From Paragonimus skrjabini miyazakii (taxonomy: Eukaryota; Platyhelminthes; Trematoda; Plagiorchiida; Troglotrematidae), in assembly GCA_014338405.1 (NCBI GenBank), contig JTDE01000698.1, forward strand, positions 59,022-123,021: a stretch of DNA of 64,000 nucleotides. The letters run 5' to 3'. Of the stretch, positions 47,218-58,315 are shown one piece after another. The notes under the pieces are model-generated. The model saw nothing but the letters and a program-made list of their open reading frames with translations. It ran no database searches and had not been told where the DNA came from. The stretch's first letter is position 1, and the number at the start of each line of letters is the position of its first letter. The position numbers and the translations under genes were made by a program.

Positions 47218-48189
47218 AACCAAACAAATGCATTACGTGGGGTCAAATGCTGTAGCTGAATAAAGTTAAAACCAATAAAATCGCCAGACGACCTGCATTT
47301 ATCTAAGCAACGAAATACTACCTCGGAGGAGGAAATTTCTTAGCAAGTGATGAGTATACTGGTTGGTACAAGGCAACTTGACGTACATGCGGTTCTGACG
47401 ATATCTCAACCGAGCCAAGTAACGCGGAATTAACTTGGATACAGGTAGTGGACGAGATGATTGCTGAGAACGTCCGGACACCAGCGGTACCAAGTTTGAC
47501 CCATCGGTTTGATTTTCATTTTCGCGTAATATACTTCCGACTCATTTTGCAACAACATGCTAGAGCATGCTGATATTTCATTTCCTGTTTGTGAATACCG
47601 GATGAACAATATGAACATTCCATGTCGATGTCCAGTTGATTGTCACTTTGAAGTTTGGTGAATATGGTACTCTTGTATGGCTGTCCTTGGTGCTGTGAGC
47701 AATGGTTGCACCGTTCGAGGCCAATAGACAGCACGGCATATTAGTATAATCTGCTTTTACGAATGTCTTCCCAATGCTTCTCAGTAGTATGCGTACTAAT
47801 TCCTGATCGAAGCTGTTTTTAGAGGGAGGCCTGCTTTATCCCAGTGACTTAAAGCACGGTGAGTTTAGTTGATTAAGAGGTTTAAGGAGTTAAAAATTGA
47901 AAATAATTAATAGTAGGGAGTGAACTTTTATCTCGCTTTAGTTAAATCACACGCGATTGCTCAACTTATCACGGCGGCGATGCTGCTGTACTAGAAATGG
48001 TTTGAATATATGCAACAATGAATGTTTCCAAACGTCATTGATTTTCCTTCAACTCTGGTCAAATGAAATGAGGGAGAAATTATGGATTAAGGGTCGATTG
48101 CAAAATGTTTCACCTGCCACTGATTTCACCCTGAACCATTAAGAAAGTAACCTAGTGCGGATATTCTCTCAACGAGCTGAATACATGTC
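47218..48189. other. Unassigned stretch containing one micro-exon candidate
   Basis: Apart from the 36-nt segment at 47823-47858, nothing is recognised. The frame at 47957-48142 has no support. Confidence 0.3.
47823..47858 (+). CDS. Candidate 36-nt micro-exon
   Basis: Acceptor GAAGCTGTTTTTAG, 36 nt, then GCACG|GTGAGT. Only one of three phases is open, and it is phase 1-1 (GGLLYPSDLKH between the split codons). That is the same phase as the other candidate exons from 38.87 kb rightwards, so it could be a cassette of the same transcript, alternative to the terminal exon at 45233. An internal CCCAG could be a competing acceptor. Confidence 0.25.
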
Positions 48190-48659
48190 ATGAATTACGA
48201 GAAAACTATGCCTAAAGTGGGAAACCGCGCATATACCGTGCAGAGACCGAAAGTCTTTTTCATAGACAAATTATATAACATTGTGAGGGACTACACGGTG
48301 TCACAGAATCCAAAGCATTCCGATAATTTGTTAGAAGTTTACCTCGTGCGAAACCAAGCTGGGGAAACGACAGAATATCAATACAGCAGAAGAGGCAACT
48401 TTGCAATGACATCGGAGTTTGCATGTCGCTCGGTTGCCGAATGTGTTGACAATCTCGACTTCTTATTTGCTTTTTAAGACGCTTGCCTTAGAGCTATCTT
48501 CAACATTCACCTCCGGAAGTTGTAAGGGACGTCCGCGACTACGTGTTAAACGGTTGGATCGTTGAGTTGAAACGGGACAAAACGGTGAAGCATATGACAG
48601 ACCAAGCGTGTGTGAATTGGTGCACAAATGGTGAATTATATCACCCTAAGTACGCGTAA
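48190..48659 (+). CDS. Coding-like region of unknown identity, frame interrupted
   Basis: An ATG frame of 95 codons (48190-48477) has an amphipathic, balanced composition (PKVFFIDKLYNIVRDYTV, QAGETTEYQYSRRGNFAMTS, AECVDNLDFLF). It is followed, shifted by two bases, by about 55 more coding-like codons (SPPEVVRDVRDYVLNGWIVE, LKRDKTVKHMTDQACVNW) to TAA at 48657-48659. The stretch is also richer in G+C than its flanks. Two adjacent frames of this character suggest one protein broken by a frameshift (pseudogene or transposon remnant) or a very short intron near 48478-48490. I cannot assign a family. Chance cannot be excluded, because frames of about 95 codons are common here. Confidence 0.27.
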
Positions 48660-51076
48660 ACAGATCTATTTCGTTGGTTTATATTGAATTGTTTGCATGC
48701 CACCAGAAAAGTTTCACAAGGCAAGGTTTGAACAAGTATAGATTGCCGGCAACTGGTGTGTCACGTGAGTCAGACATTTCGAGCTGCTTAGCCCCGTGGT
48801 TGTAGATCTGACAAATTGATTTACTAACTATGAGTGGAATGACAATATTTTCGAACATGGAGTAGCCCTCAGATTAACTCTATCCTTAACACACGAAGCA
48901 GATATTTTGTAAACTATACGCCTAGTAGCTAAACGCCTCTGTTGATACAAAAACGGCACGACCCCAAGAAAATGTTTTCTTACCTCACTGATAATAATCA
49001 AAGCATAGTCTGAAGGCAAAGACTGGGCTATTAAACAACTTACTTCAGTTGCCTTTCCGGATGTGTTGCACAGTGATACTTCATAAACAGGCAAAATATG
49101 TTTTGTTTTAAAGTGCACTTTATCACTCATATAGATGAGCAGCAGACAGCGTCGTGTACAGACCGTAATAGCTGATATTCCTGTTAAAAACTTGGCCGCT
49201 TCAGAGATTCTTCGTGTTTATCACTGTAACACATTAACAGAGCAGTTTGCAATAGCCAAATACCTAGTAACATTTTTTGGAGGGTAATAAACACCGTCAC
49301 AAGTGGTTTCTGGCAGAAGTGAGGCTTATTTTCTGTATTCTGTTGGCACATCCCTTAGGAATTGTCTTTCTAACCCGACTACCGTTTGTAATGCTATCGA
49401 TCCAAAGGACAATGTTTGTAACCTAATCATATGGAAAGAAAAACAGAATTCAATCACACAATCAACAACTCTATCCTAAGGAACAAATCTTTCAGTCTAT
49501 CCGATTTCAGTGACATTCTCCAATTATTTAACAATCTTGGGTGTGAAAAAACCCATTTGCTGTATTCCCGCTTTTAGTCTACAAGCAAAACGTTCCCTCT
49601 GAGATGTCAAAAATGCTTAACATTTCAGCAGTCTTAGGTTTGTTCAAAGGTCTCCTTTTCATACCAAGCAGTGACTACTTCCACATGGAAATACAGCGGT
49701 CCGGAAGACCAGCAGGGGAAAAATGTGCTGAGAAACAAAGTATAAGGCTGGATTGTGGATTTGTGTAGAAACGATGATTACAGACCAAGCTGCACATTAA
49801 GTACGTTGACTTTACTAGTCAGGCCTCTATTCGCACGCCGTAGTACCCACGCTACTTCACAATACACAGTGTTTCGTATAGATCCACGTGCCAAAATACC
49901 TACGGCAAGGTAACTGGTTTTACATATAACTCTATAAATACCCACACACAACTGATATGCTGACATCACATAAGCAAATCCAAACCGGTATAGGCAGTCT
50001 AACTGCGAATTTCATGGTAACAGGTAATGCGGTCCTCAGTTATTCGCATTTTGTAGAAAATGTAATCTGAAATGATGATTGCAAGTGTGGAGTATTTTAC
50101 AAAAATCCATGGGCTGTCCTGTGTGTTACTTGATTAGCTTAGTGAAAATTCAAGCGAGAGAAGACTGCCCTCAGTTGCCACATCACTGTGCACTACCGCT
50201 GCATATTGTATTCTTGACCATTACGCTAAAGCAATTCTGGAAACATCTACGACCGTACGCTATTCAAACACACCTTGAATGAGACGGCGGTAGCACTACG
50301 ACCAAATTCAGTAGGCGGTCTGTTTTAAGCATTCTGTTGAGAAGGTTGTAAAAATTTGTCCGCAGATTTCAACAAGCCCAGTGGGGCTTGCACCCTAGTA
50401 AAAATATCTTCATCCATTTGTTAAAACGTGTCATTTGTCTTTACGTTGTTCGCGCCTTCAAAAGTTTTGAAGGTATCAGTGAACTCTGCGATATCTTTTC
50501 CTTCTCACGTAGTACACTCTCAACGCATTTAATCCGTCGTAATAGAGCCTGCATTAAAAAGTACCACCAGTCAAGTAGCAAGGTATTGCCGTCTTTCAGT
50601 ACACTCGACCACTTCACGTAAGTCAGATGCCCTTACGTACCAGGTAGTCTCGACGGTTCAAAGTAACCGGTTGAGATCTGGCATCTTGAGACATATAATT
50701 AAAGATCCAATTAAGGGATCATTCTGTTGCTTTCTTGAGATCTCATGTTAGTCTACTTAGATATGCCACACTAGCGCTAATCACATATGAAACGCACGGG
50801 TTATGGACGCGCGTTACATGATTAATTACACAATTCAGGATAGGAAAAGACGTGTTGCATGATACCATTATGACTACACCTACTTTGGGTGGCTTGCTTC
50901 TAGACTTTGCTGGGGAAATGTAGCTGTCTGAGAAATCTCTTGAACAGCCGATCATTTGATTACGCATAGCAAACTAGGACAGATTTTGGTAAGGGGGCGG
51001 TGTTTAACCTGACTGAAGGCTTTACTGATATATACAGTTAGCACAGTTCGGCTTTTATCACTTCGTATAATCTTTG
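48660..51076. other. Unassigned non-coding stretch
   Basis: No recognisable exon, repeat or RNA. The 100-codon minus-strand frame at 48828-49130 lacks splice and family support. Confidence 0.35.
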
Positions 51077-51345
51077 GGTAATGTCATCTATGAAAAATAC
51101 AGATGGCAGGGCGGAAAAAGTTTCACCCTCTTGAAACACTGTCCATATTTGGAGGGATGGTTTTGGATAAGATGTGAATGAACGCTGCCACCGATAAGTT
51201 CTTTCATGCATTTTGCAACAATACTTATTATGCTCACTAGTCTGTGATTTTCTTGTTTGTCTCACCAGCCTATCTTATGAATAACAACCAGAGGGGTTGG
51301 GCGCAGTTCTCCTGGAATCTCTTTGTAATCTAAGAAAGCCGAGAT
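51077..51345 (-). pseudogene. Non-LTR reverse transcriptase N-terminal fragment
   Basis: Minus-strand translation gives IPGELRPTPLVVIHKIGW, a stop, then DKQENHRLVSIISIVAKCMK, ELIGGSVHSHLIQN and SKYGQCFKR. This follows the order of the N-terminal RT block in CR1/jockey-type elements: the P.IHK.G region, ENYRPVSLTSIxxKxME, the IxxHL helix and the QHGF region. One in-frame stop and the loss of the His in QHGF mark it as dead. The next RT segment (RSC to KAFD) is the one preserved at 32.9-33.1 kb, so the two fragments could come from the same family. Endonuclease and motif C are absent. Confidence 0.72.
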
Positions 51346-54300
51346 TGGTTGCCATAAATGAAGTTGTAAACCAACCATGGGCTCAATGGTACCCGGACGG
51401 GTGCCATCGGCCGATGCAGATTTTTGAGATTAAGCGGTCGTACTTAACAAGATAAGTAGTCTCCATTTTGGTGGAAGGATTCGGCACTACTGCTGCCGTT
51501 ACGACCACATGAATTTCGCTGTTAGCCCAGTGAAGAGGCTTGCTCTTCCTTTTTCTTCTGGGGCTGACTCACAGCCCTTATTAATCGCTTACATGCGTCA
51601 TTAGACTTTACGTCCGGACAAAAACATGTTCAAGTTGCCGAAGCCTTAGCTAGAAGCCTGCATCGAAGTAGTACTCCGCATGATCGTGTGAACCGCGTTT
51701 CTGCAAGCTTTACAATATAATTTTCTACTGTGGCTGCCGGTCTTTATGTAGTTCTTCTGACACATTTCACTTGGGTAGCTTTTACACACCGTTGTATCAA
51801 AAAAGATTGCTGAGTCTAATTCTTTCGAAATATCGAGGGAGCGACCCATCAATAAGTTCAACAATCCTATCCTGATGGTTTCAACTTGCCGTCTAATGAA
51901 AAGTTTGCGTCCTCACGGACACAAGGTATGCTGTGCGCAGCTTCCAAAAACAGTGGCATACCCATTACTACAAAGTTGAAAGCAGATTTTTTAAGGAAGG
52001 CAATTTGTCGGCAAAAGCTAGCAGGCTCAAAATACAGTGATAACTGTTCTCCAGATTAAGCTCACATTTGTATTTTATTATGTTCCGCTCAAAATCTAGC
52101 GATTAGCCTGTCTAACATAGATGGTGCGTTCTCGTTTCGAAATCTGGTAGGGCTTACAACATGTCAGGCTTAAGTGCCAAAGCGTATTAAATGTGAGAAT
52201 ATTTCACCATTCTTTTCTGTTTAGTAGTTCAGGAATTTATCTGGAAGGCCTATGGCCTCTAGCTACACCAATCCCACATATTACGGAGTGAAGAAATATT
52301 CAGCGGATCTGTACTTCCTTCAGTGCTGTCCAGTGGCACTCCTCAATCGCTGAAAATAAGCAGTCTTTTACTGTCTCCCTGGACGTTACAGGGGATTGGC
52401 AATATTTTCGGGGATTTTGTGACCAGGGTGCCCTTAACTGTTTATGCTGGTTACGTATCAACCGCAGGACTGGTGTATCAACACGACTGACTCTGTGTTC
52501 CTGTTTGTAGACGGCATACATCTGCAGAGGACAGCTTCCCAGTGTATTTTTAAACTTTACGCAGAGCGATGATGTGGATCCCCATGTAATATTATTTGAG
52601 TCACTGCTTGTCATACGTGGTGTAAGCATTTGTATACCAAACAGTAAGGTGTTTTTACTCTATTGAAAACCTTCGTGGTTCCATTGTGCTACATTCAATC
52701 TTGATATTTAAACCCAGATTGACCTTCCATTATTCGGGTGGTCCCCTCCCAAACGTTGCATCATTTCTGTCCTTTACTTCCTCTAACTGTTCTTATGTTT
52801 CACCACAGAGACAGTGGTTTCCCATACTTCGCATCATCGAAACTCATTTTTACGGTTGCTTTTATCCGGGGGACAACCACAGTTGTGGTCTGTTGAAAGC
52901 TGGTTGACATGCTAATAGGCAAAGGCTTAGGTGCGAACAGTAAACGTTACCTGAGGTTTTGCCTCAAATGTTATCAGGTCAAATGCATTGTTCCAACTTT
53001 ACTACGTTCTTTCAGTCAATCTGTTTCTGAAACATTCTTTTTGTGCTTTGTTCCACCGTGTAACCAGTGTTCTTTTTGACCACGAATAAGGTTTAATCGC
53101 TCCTGTCACTATGGCTTCAGGCATGCCGCTGCATTTGACCTACATACGTGATGCGTACATGGTCACACTCTGAAAAACTAGGACCTCCTACTTTTAACAT
53201 TCTCGGTTGCACAGAATTAGGTGCGTCACCAGTACGCCCCGGTCGTTCACATGTACTTACCATCTGTCTTCGGCAATTAAACGGAAATACTGCCATATTA
53301 TGCACTCATTGTGTTGTTTTGAGTGAGCTAATTTCCAGTGGTTAAAAGGTTATGTGCTCTCTCTACTTTATTGGATACATGTCCCTTCGGGATACTTTTG
53401 CAAACTGAACGGGCCATGAGCGTGTTCTAACTTGGCTCCTGTTGGCTTCCTTAAACGCCAACTCTCAGCTCTATGTGCATTAGAAGTCGGTGTATACTGA
53501 CGCTTTCGTCATCTACTGCTTAGTTTTTCTCAAGCAATCATCTTTCTGATAACAGGTTCCGTATTACTGAGAGCCAAAATATTATGGAATCTTCCTAATA
53601 CGTTTTCACCGGCCATCAGGCGTCCTGAGGCTTCATGCACAAAGCCATAGACCTTCGACTTTATGGGTAACTTCTCTTCTCATTGGTATGCAGTTGTTTC
53701 TTCTAATTTACAGTGGTGTCGTTCTACAAAACATTTGATGATGTTGTTTTCAACGCACAGGTTGTCTTGGAAATGGAGCAAAAGTTATGAAATCTGCCAC
53801 TGCACAGCAGTGACAGCACAACCAACTTAACTGTTTGTGTCGTTCATACGACCTTAAGTCAGCCTTAACCTGTTTGAAACAGCGTTCGGGAAAATGCTTT
53901 CCACAGGAAACAAATTTAATTTCTTCAATGACTAGTATAGGGCTTCCACATTGGGAGCTCCGACAGCTCTCAATAGGCTTAGCGGCACTTTTTCGTTGCA
54001 GTCAATATGTTGAACAAATGACACCGTTTTATCGACTGATAAATGGTTAGAAAATCTAACCCATCTACACTAAACCTGAGTTTATTGGCAAAATTATTAA
54101 CACCAGAGCATCATACAATGTGAAACCAGCTAATATAATTCTACAGAGTAACGACGCGACATACATACGAATTAAAATACACACAATCACTAAGTAACTA
54201 GGGATGATAGTTTACTACAGTGCAGCAGGATATTTTAGCCTGTGAGATTAATATTCATTAACATAGATTTGATGTGTGTAAGATTGCCTGGTAACGAGTC

Positions 54301-55169
54301 AACTTTCCATCCAGTTACATTTGATCTGAGGATCCGAAGAAAGTTTTTCTCAGTATCTAACCACAGAGAGAATAATTTATATTCAAACAGCTAGAGAGAG
54401 AGCGCTCGTAGAGACTAAATTTAATAAGATACTGAGTGAATCACCAAAAAATGAAATGGAATCTGGCATCTTGAGCGTGAAGGATACTCAAAAACCAAAC
54501 AAGAATTGTGACCGTACAACGAAATGAAAAACTAGGCACCGCTCAGTAATAGATGACGTTGAAACGGAATTTAGCCCACTTAAATAAATGGGCTTCGGTT
54601 GAGTTGAAGTAAAACAACTGTTATCAGATCGAGAAATAATAGGATTCGTAGACTACTAAAGAAAAAATCGATTAGGAAAATGTTTAACTTCAATGTTTAG
54701 AATTTTATAGACCTCTGATTGAATATCAATATGGTGAACGGTAGCAGTGGCCGAGGTAAGAACAAAGAAGATTAATGCGATCCATTTGACAAAGATGGTA
54801 AAACGGAGGGTCTTTTCTCAACATAAACCAAACCAAGCGCAGCAAACTCAGAAGTAACTGAACATAACTTAACAAATTCCACAACTGAACGAATTAAAAT
54901 GACAGGGAAAAAATGAACCACTCTTGAATTACGTGCTATCTGAAGACACTTCGTTTGGTTGTGCTACGAAGGAACAGGAGTGCAGTCTGTGCGTACTTAC
55001 AGTTTTCGCAAACTCAGCTGTGCTGTTTTGCAGGATATTCACTGACACTCATCACAATGATTTTTTTAATAGACATCAACCTCGACTTTAACGTTGTTAG
55101 TTAATAAACCAGGCAATCTTGTCAATCGTTCTCTGTCATGCGAAATCTTTATTCATTCCCATCTATTAG
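51346..55169. other. Stretch upstream of the LDLa exon, no firm exon
   Basis: One weak terminal-exon candidate, 53714-53790, follows TTTCTTCTAATTTACAG and is open in phase 1 for 24 codons to TGA (SFYKTFDDVVFNAQ, then EMEQKL). It could equally be chance. No LDLa-like or EGF-like coding was found here. Confidence 0.3.
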
Positions 55170-55280
55170 CAAACTGCTTGGCCATTGAATGGCAATGCGT
55201 CAATGGGCAGTGCATCAAAAGCAACTTGGTGTGCGACGGTACACCTAACTGCGATGACAAATCCGATGAACATCGATGCT
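55170..55280 (+). CDS. LDL-receptor class A module exon (multi-exon gene)
   Basis: An acceptor ending ATTCATTCCCATCTATTAG and a consensus donor GATGCT|GTAAGTG bound 111 nt, exactly 37 codons in phase 1-1, the usual layout of LDLa exons. The product carries six cysteines with LDLa spacing: CLAIEWQC, CIKSNLVC, CDGTPNC and DDKSDEHRC, including the acidic Ca2+-binding string CDG..NC.DKSDE. LDLa modules are extracellular ligand-binding domains folded around calcium in LDL receptors, LRPs, perlecan and many secreted proteases. Which protein this belongs to cannot be read here. The frame happens to be open into the intron on the left, but the splice sites define the exon. The module continues a gene that has a second LDLa-like exon at 57632. 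Confidence 0.88.
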
Positions 55281-55478
55281 GTAAGTGATTTTGTGCGATA
55301 GAAAATGATTACTTGAATGATACCAAGTGACCGTTGTATTAAACAGCCTTGCGTAAATCTGATGTGTTAAACAAAGTCGTTGTGCATACACGCGTCGACT
55401 AGTTGATTTAAGCACAAACCAATCATTACTGCTACCACACGGTGAAGTCTTTTGTCATTGGTTGTTCTTGATAAAGCG

Positions 55479-55620
55479 ATATAGATTGAATACCACCCAC
55501 AGTTAGTTGAAACTCAAACATTCGATCGGGCTTTTAAGTCGGATCCCGTGAAAAGGAAATTTTATGGAGACCTGAACGCTGCAGTCAATTATGCGGTTGG
55601 TTCAACTTTTTTCAGGAGAA
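55479..55620. repeat. SINE-like foldback remnant
   Basis: The left part (ATATAGATTGAATACCACCC) is the family's 3' half in minus orientation. The right part (GCTGCAGTCAATTATG, GGTTCAAC) is the same region in plus orientation. The arrangement repeats that of the better preserved copy at 57968-58152, but both arms are diverged. Confidence 0.45.
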
Positions 55621-56496
55621 ATCCTCTATCACCCAACTTCAATTGAAAAATCAACCTCAGGTTGAACGTCACTCACATTTGGAGTAACGATAAAACTCAG
55701 GTTAGTTGTTCAGTCAGCCTTTTCAAAAACACCACTGAATTAGAGCTTAGCAGTTATTAGAAGCCGTCAGTAGCTCACATTCATGTCACAGCTAGAACAA
55801 GCAATTCACCAATGCTTTCATGAAACAACCGTGTCCATCAATGTGTTACTGGCCCCACACTGTGTGGAAAGGGAGTATCATATCTGAATGCTGCCCTACT
55901 CTTGATCGTCAGAAGTGGCCTTGCCCTGTGTGAAGTCGGCGAAAGGGTTATCAACACGGTAGCCTGATCAAAAAGATTGACTGGATAATCTGTCCTAATG
56001 CCAACATTGTGGTTGAATGCGGCTTATGTTTCAACTTGAACTTGACCGAATCCCGTTTGTTCGTCACTAAGCAACTCAGTTTATTAAGCATTCCGTGGGC
56101 AAACTCAGAAAAGTGAATTCATTTTTTTATGAGATGAGTTTTATTTAAACAAAATCAGTTTTAATGTCACACGTTTTATACTTTTTAACACACTAACTTT
56201 AAGTTGCTTTGTATTCATCCACTTGTATATTTTATAGGGATTGGTGTCACTGGTTATCAACAAATATAAGATGGGTGTAGTATAAGTTCACTTGGGATCA
56301 GTGATGCAGTTGGTTGGCATTATTGAAATTACATACACTTGAATTTAAAGACAATATTTCAGCCTGGACCTAGTGTGTGAGAAAATAAAATTTTGCTGTT
56401 GATACCAAGACTCGGTGTGGTTTGTCTGAGATCCCCGGGGTATTTGTCTAAAGAACTGCCTCACATGCGCCAGTATGAAAATCAGAGTTTTTGTCA

Positions 56497-56596
56497 NNNN
56501 NNNNNNNNNNNNNNNNNNNNNNNNNNNNNNNNNNNNNNNNNNNNNNNNNNNNNNNNNNNNNNNNNNNNNNNNNNNNNNNNNNNNNNNNNNNNNNNN
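56497..56596. other. Assembly gap (100 N)
   Basis: Exactly 100 undetermined bases, a conventional scaffold-gap size, so the true length is unknown. It lies between the two LDLa exons and could hide one. Confidence 0.98.
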
Positions 56597-57631
56597 CCTA
56601 TTGCTAAAGCAGATCTGAAATCAAGCGACTTATTGTGATGGCGGGTATCAGAAAAACCTATCTAAATGCACACAATCAGGATGACTATAGCATTTGTTTG
56701 ACTTATAAGTCAACTTTTGTTACCTATTACAGTCTAATACTGTCTTCATTATACGCCCCTTTGTAACTTGCTATAAAGGCTAGATGAACTTTGCCCGTAC
56801 CAAAAAGGCGTGATGACAGTTAGGATAAAAATAGTGATAGTTGGAGAAAGACTCGCCTTTGACAATGCTATTTTGACATCGCCCAGATTCGTTCACTGTT
56901 TATATGTCAGCAGCGCGTTCCATTCAATCAACTGTATAAGGCTCACTGAGTAGATGGCTCCAGTTTAGCAAATTTTGTTTAAAACAAAAATACCAGTCTC
57001 CCGTTCATACAATCCATCACCGTGTTCTTAAGGCATTGCGGGTTCCCATGCCATCCTCTACTTATTTACGAGGCCTGAAGCTGCCACTCACGTTACACCG
57101 TTTTTCCACGGGATTATTTTAGCTGGTCTTTACTACTTTTCTCTCCTCACTTGTCAGTAAACCAAACATTGAACTTGGTAACTGTCATTCAAAAAAAGAC
57201 AAAATATTCATTGTACACGTGAAACTAATGGAACGTGTCATGTTCATTTGATCGTTCATCTTCATCCTCCAGTGTTATTATTGAAAATCAGGGTCTGGCG
57301 AAACTCCAGTTTACTCTAATAACATGAAGGCAGTGGTTGTTTTAAAACTCAATCCAACTATTTCACCTGAGTGAGCTCAACAGGAAAAGAAACGAGTCAT
57401 AGCAAAAGAGTTAGTCAGGAAAATAAATAAAGACCTCCGCTCTTTATCAGATTTTTCACTCCCGCGTCTGTAAAGCTAGCCATGGGGCGGCCACTGTCCA
57501 TTCGACTAACAACAGTGGCACACTGCTTCATCATGTATAAACTATAGAATTCTGTCGCAAATAAAATTATTTTACAAAATATTATTATTGGAAAGTATTA
57601 ACACGTGTCTGTTTTTCCTTTGGTCACGAAG

Positions 57632-57724
57632 ATTACAGGTGTCCTGATGGAAAAGCAATACACATTTCGTCATTTTGCAAAGAAATATACTCCTGCGGTG
57701 GTGGAGTAGACAGATCAATTTGCG
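57632..57724 (+). CDS. Degenerate LDLa module exon of the same gene
   Basis: Acceptor GTTTTTCCTTTGGTCACGAAG and donor TTTGCG|GTAAAC bound 93 nt, 31 codons in phase 1-1, the same phase as the exon at 55170. The product reads YRCPDGKAIHISSFC, KEIYSC and GGGVDRSIC. Spacings of 11, 5 and 8 between the cysteines are those of C2, C4, C5 and C6 of an LDLa module. C3 is replaced by Ala and C1 is absent from the exon. C1 and C3 are disulphide partners in LDLa, so one bridge has been lost as a unit. The acidic calcium residues are also gone (KEIYS, GGVDRS). An alternative acceptor seven bases further right (TTACAG) would change the phase and fits the neighbouring exon less well. Confidence 0.72.
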
Positions 57725-57956
57725 GTAAACCAGTTTTTAACGTTTACTTAGAAAAAAATGTAATCCAATCGCACGTCAGGCAAAATGTGGGCATATCATA
57801 TGACGGGGATATTTTTTACACAAATGCGGTCTGGTTCCGCTTTCTGTTTAAGTGACAATGAGCTGAGGTTTTCGAAAAAGATGAAGGAGTTAGTTGAAAA
57901 AAGCTCAGTGTATTTCATGCTGAAGTGAAGCATAGTCTTCAATCGACTCCTCAATA

Positions 57957-57967
57957 AAAAAGCATTA
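57957..57967. repeat. Possible target-site duplication of SINE-like element, left
   Basis: AAAAAGCATTA recurs exactly at 58153-58163 on the other side of the element. It is A-rich, so part of the match could be fortuitous. Confidence 0.55.
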
Positions 57968-58152
57968 TTGATGAGTAGTAGTGGATTTTGGTTTTTTATA
58001 TAGATTGAACATCACCCACAATTGATGCACTACTGCTGAGCTCTAACGAGAGCGAAACTCGAGTCTAGTGCTTCTTTTCGGAAGGGGCCGACTGGAAAGT
58101 CTATGTGAATGCGGCAGCTGCGATCAATTGTGGGTGATGTTCAATCTATATG
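57968..58152 (+). mobile_element. Hammerhead-bearing SINE-like element with inverted end
   Basis: The insert starts with the family's 3' terminus in inverted orientation (TTGATGAGTAGTAGTGG). It then has a 29-bp arm at 57998-58026, a hammerhead at 58027-58071, the body (GGCCGACTGGAAAGTCTATG) and the sense copy of the arm at 58123-58151. The two arms are perfect inverted repeats starting ATATAGATTGAACATCACCC. An 11-bp direct repeat flanks the insert. There is no coding capacity, so it must be mobilised in trans. The inverted-end architecture parallels that of the PLE at 4.3-6.0 kb. Confidence 0.72.
58027..58071 (+). ncRNA. Hammerhead in SINE-like element (one core substitution)
   Basis: Stem I GCACTA/TAGTGC is perfect (58027-58032 with 58066-58071). 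The core reads CTGCTGA (58033-58039) instead of CTGATGA. Stem II GCTCT/AGAGC closes perfectly on an AACG loop (58040-58053). GAAA follows at 58054-58057. Stem III is the 3-bp ACT/AGT with a CG loop, and the cleavage position is the C of TC at 58065. All three helices survive, but the A-to-C change hits an invariant core position, so activity of this copy is doubtful. Confidence 0.75.
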
Positions 58153-58163
58153 AAAAAGCATTA
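58153..58163. repeat. Possible target-site duplication of SINE-like element, right
   Basis: Second copy of AAAAAGCATTA (57957-57967). Confidence 0.55.
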
Positions 58164-58315
58164 GTTGTGAGTTTCCTTCTTTTAAAAGTCAGTTGTGCAC
58201 GTAACATAATTTATGGGGACTTAGATCACAGTTAAATTTTTCCTAAGGCAAATGTTATAAACACTGTGTCATTGGCCTTATGATGTGTTGGCAAAGTATC
58301 ATCTATCTGTATTGT

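Larger units (their letters stand above)
55281..57631 (+). other. Putative intron between LDLa exons, with repeats and a gap
   Basis: It holds a SINE-like foldback remnant (55479-55620) and the assembly gap. A possible exon abuts the gap: after TTTGTCTAAAG at 56456 a phase-1 frame reads LPHMRQYENQSFC and runs into the N block, so its end cannot be seen. Confidence 0.4.

Noticed and set aside
51038..51265. Minus-strand frame with EGETFSALPSVFFIDDI, reminiscent of the RT QG...SPxLF motif
   Set aside because: A different frame of the same bases gives the ordered N-terminal RT block (ENHRLVSIISIV, SHLIQN), which explains the region better; this frame is a shadow.
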